64,000 bases of DNA from Ceratothoa steindachneri (taxonomy: Eukaryota > Arthropoda > Malacostraca > Isopoda > Cymothoidae), in NCBI GenBank assembly GCA_963969495.1, contig OZ018318.1, positions 179,112,246 to 179,176,245 of the forward strand. Reading direction: 5' to 3'. Below the pieces are notes generated by a model. It did no database searches, was not told where the DNA came from, and saw only the letters and a list, made by a program, of their open reading frames with translations. Position 1 is the stretch's first letter, and every line of letters starts with the position of its first letter. The translations under genes were made by a program, and so were the position numbers. Of the stretch, positions 63,611 to 64,000 are shown in pieces.

Positions 63611-64000
63611 ACCCTATATAATGTTATATATATGTGACTCATAAGCTTGTGTTCAATCTTGTATATGCTGCCAGTAACTTCAAAAAATGGACAAAAAAGC
63701 TGACAAATAAAAAATTTTAAATCATTTTGTGCGTGGTTTTTTTTTATCAAATCACCTTAAAAGTAAGATTTTATATAATCTTTAATTAAAGCTCATCAAA
63801 TTATGACACAGGGATATAAGGTTGTAAAAAAGTCAAAAATTGGAATAAAATTGCATTTTTTGAGCCAGGGTCCTTTTTAGAGCCCCTTACTTCTAAATTA
63901 AAATTTTGGTATAGTCAAGAACCTTCTGCAGATAGTCATGTCCTCAACAAGAAGGAATCCAGCCTAAATAGCATGTTGTGAATCATTCTAGCATGACAGT
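63611..64000 (+). other. 3' flank of the transposase gene
   Basis: AATAAA at 63706-63711 is a plausible polyadenylation signal for the gene above. The remainder is AT-rich with no recognised feature. No terminal inverted repeat matching the left side (61250-61590) could be settled by eye. Confidence 0.45.

Noticed and set aside
1..64000. tRNA or rRNA genes, CRISPR arrays, bacterial operon signals
   Set aside because: No cloverleaf with a GGTTCRANTCC box, no rRNA-like block and no spaced direct repeats were seen. Split exons and eukaryotic transposons show this is an animal nuclear genome. A tRNAscan run would settle any missed tRNA.

Overview
The window looks like a stretch of an animal nuclear genome, most likely an arthropod and possibly a crustacean. 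Two conserved host genes are split into short exons by long introns. The transposons belong to groups common in arthropods: mariner, Tc1, an I/Jockey-group LINE, an RTE-like LINE and a Ty3/Gypsy element. One promoter carries an arthropod-style TCAGTT initiator. The species cannot be named from this sequence. No bacterial operon, CRISPR array, tRNA gene or rRNA gene was seen.

Host genes. WBP4 (FBP21, a spliceosomal U1-like zinc-finger and WW-domain protein) lies on the + strand. Its exons are at 6808-7015, 28355-28589, 35392-35581 and 42188-42407, all in register. POLR2G (RPB7, RNA polymerase II) lies on the - strand. Its exons are at 57032-56913, 56513-56448, 53781-53710 and 53448-53415; its 5' exons and last few codons are not found. 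The two genes converge. Nearly everything else is transposon-derived or AT-rich intron.

Layout. 1-6800: a palindromic MITE-like repeat, a tyrosine-recombinase-type RNase H scrap, a mariner beside a Tc1 relic, a hAT (GTF2IRD2-like) relic, a Tc1 element with an apparent intron, and a tandem duplication. 7016-28354 (WBP4 intron): LINE copies A, K, B and L, plus an unclassified multi-exon transposase-like gene interrupted by a Ty3/Gypsy retrotransposon with an unusual domain set. 28590-35391: LINE C and an antisense RTE-like element with a PHD-like finger. 35582-42187: a long, decayed LINE D. 42408-53414: LINE copies F, E (nearly full length) and M on the - strand. 53449-57880: POLR2G exons and LINE H. 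57700-64000: deleted LINE J, a mariner placed in the centre of a perfect palindrome, and an unclassified DDE-type transposase gene with its own promoter and 5' intron.

Most notable. (1) The Gypsy element carries an OTU-like domain and a second retropepsin-like domain between RNase H and integrase. (2) The LINE family ends in a 29-nt two-part hairpin, and two copies differ by a compensatory base-pair change. (3) Two transposase families are recognisable as lineages but not assignable by eye to a named superfamily. (4) Two mariner copies share the same internal deletion, so they probably descend from one non-autonomous source. All transposon ORFs are broken by stops, frameshifts or deletions. 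Coordinates of decayed copies are approximate to tens of bases.
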